32,290 nt of DNA from the NCBI GenBank assembly GCA_016873095.1, contig VGYC01000076.1, positions 1 to 32,290 of the forward strand, given 5' to 3'. The stretch is from Planctomycetota bacterium (GTDB lineage: Bacteria; Planctomycetota; Planctomycetia; Gemmatales; Gemmataceae). Both the position numbers and the translations under genes were made by a program. Every line of letters starts with the position of its first letter. Position 1 is the stretch's first letter. Positions 27,854 to 32,290 of this stretch are shown piece after piece. The notes under the pieces were generated by a model, which saw only the letters and a program-made list of their open reading frames with translations, was not told where the DNA came from and searched no databases.

Positions 27854-29494
27854 TCAATGATTAAACCGAAACTCGGCGCTCGTCAACAAGGCCCAGACGA
27901 TTTGCTGACAGGCGGCCTCGACTCGGTCGCCGCGCCGCTGCAGGTAATCGCTGATGGCCTGGATCTCCTCGGCCCTGGCGGGCCGGCTCAGGACGGTGCG
28001 AACGGCCAGGTCCGAGCGGCGGGCGTTGTCCGGTTCCTGCTTGAGTCGGGTCACGAGCGTGCCGCCGCCTTCCAGCAACTCGCGCTGGAGGTTGCTGTTG
28101 TTCGTGAACAGCAGCGCCTCGCTGACCGAGACCTGAAAGTTGTCGCCCGGCTGCGTGAACAGCGACGCCCGGCCTTCCGAGCTGCGCTCGATACCTTCGA
28201 GCCGCTTGTCCAGTTCCTTGCCATCGGCGGTCAACGACATCGGGTCGGTGGTGGCGACCTTGAGCGACACGGCCATCTGCATCGGCGTGAGGGCCCGCAA
28301 CCTGGATACGGCAAAAAGCTGCTCAGGCGGCATGTCGCCGCTTTCCCAGCGACTGCCACGGGCATATGCGTTGCTGAGCACCAGTCCGCGGATCAAGCGC
28401 TTGAGGTCATACTTGTGGGCTACCAGGTCGCGGGCCAGCCATTGTAGCAGCTGCGGATGGCTGGCCTGGTTCTCGATGTGCATCTGGTCGAGCGGCATGA
28501 CCAGGCCGCGGCCGAATAGCCGATGCCAGACGCGATTGACAATCGACCTTGCGAAGAAATCATTCTCTCCTGGGGCGAGCGCCGTCTCTACCAGCTTGGC
28601 CCGCAGGCTGAACTGCGGCGGCGCGGGCGGCGTCTTTTTCTTCTTCCCCTGGTCAAGCCGTTCCTGTTCCTTCTTGCGTTCCTCCTTGCTTGGCTCCTTC
28701 AAACCGGGCACGTCGAGTGCCTTGCCGGTGAGAAACATCACCGGAGCCACCTTTTCCTTGCCCTTGTTGGGGATGTACTTTACGAAGCCGAAGTCACGCT
28801 CGGCGACAAAGCCGCCGGAGTCAAAGCTGCGGGCGAAGAAGCTCTTCATGCCGTAAAAGTGATCCTGCGTCCAGGCCGACACGTGTGGATGATCGTGGCA
28901 CTGGGCACAGCTAACATTCACGCCCAGAAACACGACACTGGCATCGATCGTGAGGCGATTGGTGTCGCGGACCCGGCTCTTGAGGAACTCGCCGGCGCCG
29001 CGCATGGCCTTGTCTTTCTCATCGGGGAGCATCATGTCGCGAAACATGCGGTCCCAGCCGCGGTTCTCGCGAAAACCGGCGAGCAGGTATTCAAAGAGAG
29101 GCGTCCGCCTGGCCGCGCGGCGCGGGTCGTCTGACGCTTGCAGGAAAGTGAAGAATTCCTGGGCCTGATGCCGCGCGAAACTCGGTGCGGCGAGCAGCCG
29201 GTCGACAAGCTTGACCTTCTTGTCGGTTGCGGAAGCCGCCAGAAAATCGGCTGTCTCACTCAGGGCGGGAATGTGGCCGACGAGATCGAGCGACAGCCGT
29301 CGCATGATGGTCGCATCATCGGCCTGCGGAGCTGGTCGCACATTTGCCGCCTTGAGTGCGGCATCGACGTAGTGATCCACGACCTGCTCGATCGGTCGAT
29401 CGCCAGCCAGCAAATCCTTCGCAGAATCATCCGCGCGCGCGGCAGCCGCGCTGCAGCATGTGACGACCATCACTCGCAGGAGACTTCGCAGCAT
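27854..29494 (-). CDS. DUF1549/DUF1553 protein with CxxCH motif
   Basis: The product is 546 aa from ATG 29494, with GAGG 7 nt upstream; the 57 residues readable further upstream are not protein-like. The signal peptide is about 1-21 (LLRVMVVTCCSAAAARA). The DUF1549 region (about 35-240) includes LSLDLVGHIPALSETADFLA, LVDRLLAAPSFARHQAQEF and CAQCHDHPHVSAWTQDHFYG (195 onward). CAQCH has the CxxCH form of a covalent haem site, and cytochrome-like assignments exist for this family. DUF1553 (about 300-530) includes ARSIVNRVWHRLFGRGLV, LQWLARDLVAHKYDLKRLIR and the C-terminal QIVWALLTSAEFRFNH. It is periplasmic. It stands upstream of DUF1501 in the usual planctomycete pair. Biochemical role unproven. 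Confidence 0.92.
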   Translation of the reverse strand: MLRSLLRVMVVTCCSAAAARADDSAKDLLAGDRPIEQVVDHYVDAALKAANVRPAPQADDATIMRRLSLDLVGHIPALSETADFLAASATDKKVKLVDRLLAAPSFARHQAQEFFTFLQASDDPRRAARRTPLFEYLLAGFRENRGWDRMFRDMMLPDEKDKAMRGAGEFLKSRVRDTNRLTIDASVVFLGVNVSCAQCHDHPHVSAWTQDHFYGMKSFFARSFDSGGFVAERDFGFVKYIPNKGKEKVAPVMFLTGKALDVPGLKEPSKEERKKEQERLDQGKKKKTPPAPPQFSLRAKLVETALAPGENDFFARSIVNRVWHRLFGRGLVMPLDQMHIENQASHPQLLQWLARDLVAHKYDLKRLIRGLVLSNAYARGSRWESGDMPPEQLFAVSRLRALTPMQMAVSLKVATTDPMSLTADGKELDKRLEGIERSSEGRASLFTQPGDNFQVSVSEALLFTNNSNLQRELLEGGGTLVTRLKQEPDNARRSDLAVRTVLSRPARAEEIQAISDYLQRRGDRVEAACQQIVWALLTSAEFRFNH

Positions 29495-29624
29495 TGGCAG
29501 GCCTCGGCAAGCAGGCAATCCAGGCATCGCCCCGGCACATGGAATGAAGCCGGGTCGGGAGGGTAGGATCAGTTTAAGGCAAATGGAGGAGGGAAGCAAC
29601 CGATTTGAAGTGAAAGTCATCAAA

Positions 29625-32027
29625 TCACCGCAGCGGCACGCGAAACTCGACGAGATCATCCTCATTCTTGCCGCTGGGGAGAACGGCGCCGCCGTGTTGC
29701 AGGTCGCGCCAGCGCAACCGGCCGTTGGGGCCGTAAAGAAGGAAGCGGACGACGTTGGCGGAGCCTTCGACGCGCACCTCCATGAAGCTCTGGAAGAATG
29801 GAGCGCGATTGTAACCGAAGGCGGCGGCCAGCGCCTCGGGGTTCGACGGCCAGGCGCCGAGCCGCTTTACCCAGAACCACAGCGGTTGCTTCCACATGGG
29901 TGTCTGCCGGTCAAGGTTGTCGATGATGGCGTCGGCGCGCGGGTAGAACGCCCAGTCAGCAGTGGCCGGATCGCGTGGCCAGGACAGCGCCGTGCCGATG
30001 CTCAGATACGCTCCGCCGCCGCCGTTGACGAAGTGCTGCTGCGACCGTTGCTTGTCCCTGCTTTCGTAGACTTCGCGGTAATACTCGAAGTCATGCGTGT
30101 CGCCAGCCATGACCACTTCCACCTGATGTTCCTTGAGCAATTCATGGACGGCAGTGAAGGAGGGCTCGGCGTTCCCCTGATAGTGTCCGGCGGCGTATAG
30201 CGGATGGCCGAGGATGGCCATCGTGAACTTGCCGCGCGAGCGTTTCAGTGCAGACCGCAGCCAGGCCATCTGATCGTCGTCCACACTCTTGAGGATGCCG
30301 GTGTCCACGACCAGCAGGGCGAAACGGTCGGCCTGAACCTCGAAGTATGGCGCACGCTGAAAACCGGCGCGGATTTCATACATCTTGCGCAGCCGTGCCG
30401 CCTCGGCGATCATGTCATCGATGCGTGCCTCGGTGGTGGTGGTCAGCCGCAGGTCGGCCTCGCGGCGGGCGCGCATGGCCGCGCGGGCAGCCTTGGGCTC
30501 CAGGAAATTGGCCGTGAACGCCTCCAGCGCGTCGTACCAATCATGATTGCCCGGCAAAGCGTATATGGGTTGACGAAATCCCTTGAATGGCAGATAGAAC
30601 TTGGGCTCGTAGTCCCTCATCGCGCCCGATGGATAGATGACGTCCGACGAGACGACCAGAAACTTTACCTCCGGATTCTGCCCCAGAAACAGAAACTGAT
30701 CACGAAGGATGTGCTGTGACGCATCCCCCTCGCCGGTGTCGCCGATGACGATGAAGCTGAAGTCGCTGGCGCCCGCGACGCCTTCCGGTGTGACCTCGAA
30801 CAGTTTGTCATCCGGCACGCCGGTGTATGCGTCGCGGACGGCGCGAACCATCTCGACGCGCCAGTCGTCGGTGCGGTGCTCGGCGTAGATTTCCCAGAAG
30901 CCTGCCGCCCAGTTTTCGGTGTTGAAGTACCAGTTGATGCCCCAGACCGGGTTCAAGGCAACCAGGATGCCAGTGAGCGGGAGTCCGATCTGCAGTCCAC
31001 GCCCCACGGCCGCCGTCGGCGACCGGCGGGCACGATTGACGCGCAAGGCGAAATGCAATCGACCGGTCAGCCACCAGCGAATCGCGTGCAGCCAGCCTGC
31101 GCCCCGGCCCTGCTCGCTCCGGGCCAGCAACCGCCGCCAGGCGCGTCGCTCGAGCGGCCGGGTCAGGGCACGCCACGCCAGCCGGCGCGGAATCACGATC
31201 GCGTACGCAAAGAACAGGGCGTAAACGAGGTCGCCAAGGACAGCCACGCCCGGCGACAGGAAGCCGACCAGGTTCCAGTCCGCATCCATCCGCCCGACGT
31301 GAATCGCAAAGAACATGAGAATGAGCACCCAGCGCCAGAAGCGGTCGGTGCGGCAATGGGCCTCGTCGGCAGCGTCGAGTTGTTCGCGCAACTCTGCGAA
31401 GAGCGGATTGGCCGGCAGTTCCAGCCGCGCGTCCGGGTGACTGGTCTCATCTGTGGCAGCGGCCGACGTGCCGGCATAGCCCAGAATCATCGACCAGCCG
31501 GCCGACAGGTTATGGAGCGCGACGTAGATGCCAAGCGACAGCACGCCGGAGATGGGCCATTGCAAGGCAATGGCCAGTCCGAGCAGCATGTTGACAAGTC
31601 CGTCCACGGCCGGCCAGACGTCGTGCCGCCGCACCGCGGTGAACATGGCGACCAGCCCGGCCCCGATCCACGACAGCCCCAGCAAGATCGTCAGCCCCGA
31701 GAAGGCCAGCCTCGGCGTGGCCAGCAGCAACGCGCCAGCGAGGGCCGTCATGGCGCTGTTGAAGAAGCCCGCGAACCCGGCCCGGCCTTCACCGACCCAG
31801 AATGCCTGCAAGGATTGCAGCGCCGCCGTGGCCAGCAGAAGCAGCCCCAGAAAGAAGGCGCCGCTGCTGCTGCCGGAGAGAGCCGTCAGCGCCGCCAGTC
31901 CACCCAGGATGAAGATCAGCAGTCCAACGATTAGCCGGCGGCCCTTGTGCCGAACCGCGGGGAGACCCGAAACAGCGCCTGTTGCCATGCCCCGGTTGTA
32001 GATACTGTCAACGCGTCGGTGAGACAT
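29625..32027 (-). CDS. Membrane-anchored calcineurin-like metallophosphatase with HdeD-like N-terminus
   Basis: The product is 800 aa. The N-terminal third has six or so membrane helices (about 32-185) resembling the HdeD/DUF308 family. Two more hydrophobic segments follow (about 231-280 and 345-362), separated by a basic loop. The C-terminal half (about 420-700) is a metallophosphoesterase: FIVIGDTGEGD (Asp430), VVSSDVIYPSG (Asp462), PGNHDWYD (Asn494, His495), LGHPLYAAGHY and VVMAGDTHDFEYY. The phosphatase would act on the face of the membrane set by its anchor; substrate unknown. The start may be ATG 32027 (no ribosome binding site) or ATG 31988. The ends are otherwise clear. The final part (about 700-800) is a beta-rich region I do not recognise. 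Confidence 0.85.
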   Translation of the reverse strand: MSHRRVDSIYNRGMATGAVSGLPAVRHKGRRLIVGLLIFILGGLAALTALSGSSSGAFFLGLLLLATAALQSLQAFWVGEGRAGFAGFFNSAMTALAGALLLATPRLAFSGLTILLGLSWIGAGLVAMFTAVRRHDVWPAVDGLVNMLLGLAIALQWPISGVLSLGIYVALHNLSAGWSMILGYAGTSAAATDETSHPDARLELPANPLFAELREQLDAADEAHCRTDRFWRWVLILMFFAIHVGRMDADWNLVGFLSPGVAVLGDLVYALFFAYAIVIPRRLAWRALTRPLERRAWRRLLARSEQGRGAGWLHAIRWWLTGRLHFALRVNRARRSPTAAVGRGLQIGLPLTGILVALNPVWGINWYFNTENWAAGFWEIYAEHRTDDWRVEMVRAVRDAYTGVPDDKLFEVTPEGVAGASDFSFIVIGDTGEGDASQHILRDQFLFLGQNPEVKFLVVSSDVIYPSGAMRDYEPKFYLPFKGFRQPIYALPGNHDWYDALEAFTANFLEPKAARAAMRARREADLRLTTTTEARIDDMIAEAARLRKMYEIRAGFQRAPYFEVQADRFALLVVDTGILKSVDDDQMAWLRSALKRSRGKFTMAILGHPLYAAGHYQGNAEPSFTAVHELLKEHQVEVVMAGDTHDFEYYREVYESRDKQRSQQHFVNGGGGAYLSIGTALSWPRDPATADWAFYPRADAIIDNLDRQTPMWKQPLWFWVKRLGAWPSNPEALAAAFGYNRAPFFQSFMEVRVEGSANVVRFLLYGPNGRLRWRDLQHGGAVLPSGKNEDDLVEFRVPLR

Positions 32028-32194
32028 TTCGTGGAGACGTCACCGGTGAGCCAGTTGCGTTGCTGGGCCGGCGGGGGGGGCAGGCGCGGGGCCGCGGGGT
32101 GATGGGATGACGCGACGCGGGCGCGGAGAGGCCGGGCACGCGATGCGGACGGGGGACGGGACCAGGGGGTGAGCGCGGGTCGGAGGCGTGGACG
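32028..32194. other. G-rich intergenic segment
   Basis: Strongly strand-skewed G-rich sequence (runs such as ggcggggggg and gaccagggggtgag) between two minus-strand genes. No gene or clear regulatory element was seen. It may contain the promoter of the metallophosphatase gene. Confidence 0.4.
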
Positions 32195-32290
32195 TTACAC
32201 GGCGGCGTCTTGCTCGGTCGGCGCCATGGGTGCTTGGATCAGGGCGCGCAGCGATTTAGCGATGGGCGACAACTTCATCTTGCCGTACGT
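32195..32290 (-). CDS. C-terminal fragment of a gene entering from the right edge
   Basis: The minus-strand frame is open from the window edge to a TAA at 32195-32197. It encodes 31 residues, including KMKLSPIAKSLRALIQAP and ending TEQDAAV. Codon use resembles the neighbours, but the fragment is too short to assign a family. It could be the tail of a real gene or a chance reading. Confidence 0.35.
   Translation of the reverse strand, partial: TYGKMKLSPIAKSLRALIQAPMAPTEQDAAV

Noticed and set aside
27738-27857. N-terminal extension of the DUF1501 protein
   Set aside because: It translates the inverted dispersed repeat; the ATG at 27737 has a strong ribosome binding site directly before the Tat signal.
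30876-31934. Plus-strand frame of 352 codons near the right edge
   Set aside because: It is antisense to the membrane half of the metallophosphatase; its Gln/Arg/Pro-rich translation mirrors hydrophobic codons on the other strand.

Overview
The window looks like chromosomal DNA from a GC-rich planctomycete, most likely a Gemmata-type lineage. The evidence is indirect but consistent. There is an ECF sigma factor translationally coupled to a Ser/Thr kinase, a DUF1549/DUF1553 plus DUF1501 pair, Tat-exported and surface proteins carrying the LExLExRxxPA-like N-terminal motif, and several short dispersed repeats of a kind I recall from planctomycete genomes. No rRNA, tRNA, CRISPR array, transposase or phage gene was seen.

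Layout. Positions 1-1185 (minus strand): ECF sigma factor overlapping the start of a Ser/Thr kinase that runs off the left edge. 1186-1519: intergenic stretch with a long imperfect hairpin. 1520-3107: isochorismatase-fold hydrolase (minus) divergent from a Tat-exported hydroxypyruvate-isomerase-like TIM barrel (plus). 3153-6171 (minus): zinc ribbon/pseudokinase/PP2C phosphatase, and a REC-GGDEF diguanylate cyclase. 6486-10027 (plus): MacA-like adaptor, ABC ATPase and MacB-like permease. 10461-13410 (plus): Ig-like surface protein, a small sigma-region-2-like protein and a PAS/hybrid histidine kinase. 13532-16765 (plus): small unknown protein, membrane histidine kinase and sigma54-dependent NtrC-type regulator, joined by overlapping stops and starts. 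17001-21737 (plus): SulP transporter, DUF2294/MpsC-like protein, beta-carbonic-anhydrase-like protein and a second SulP transporter. 21771-31988 (minus): S9 peptidase, HI0933/BaiN-type flavoprotein, WD40 protein, DUF1501 protein, DUF1549/1553 protein and a membrane-anchored metallophosphatase. The C-terminus of one more gene lies at the right edge.

The most interesting region is 13532-21737. A sigma54 two-component system lies directly upstream of a compact SulP / MpsC-like / carbonic-anhydrase-like / SulP cluster. A plausible -24/-12 promoter lies between them, and a textbook intrinsic terminator sits immediately in front of the ribosome binding site of the carbonic-anhydrase-like gene. That protein keeps the zinc ligands of beta-carbonic anhydrases, has lost the arginine of the Asp-Arg dyad and carries a histidine-rich repeat insertion. 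I infer a regulated inorganic-carbon (or other anion) uptake module. The substrate and the regulatory link are not shown by the sequence.
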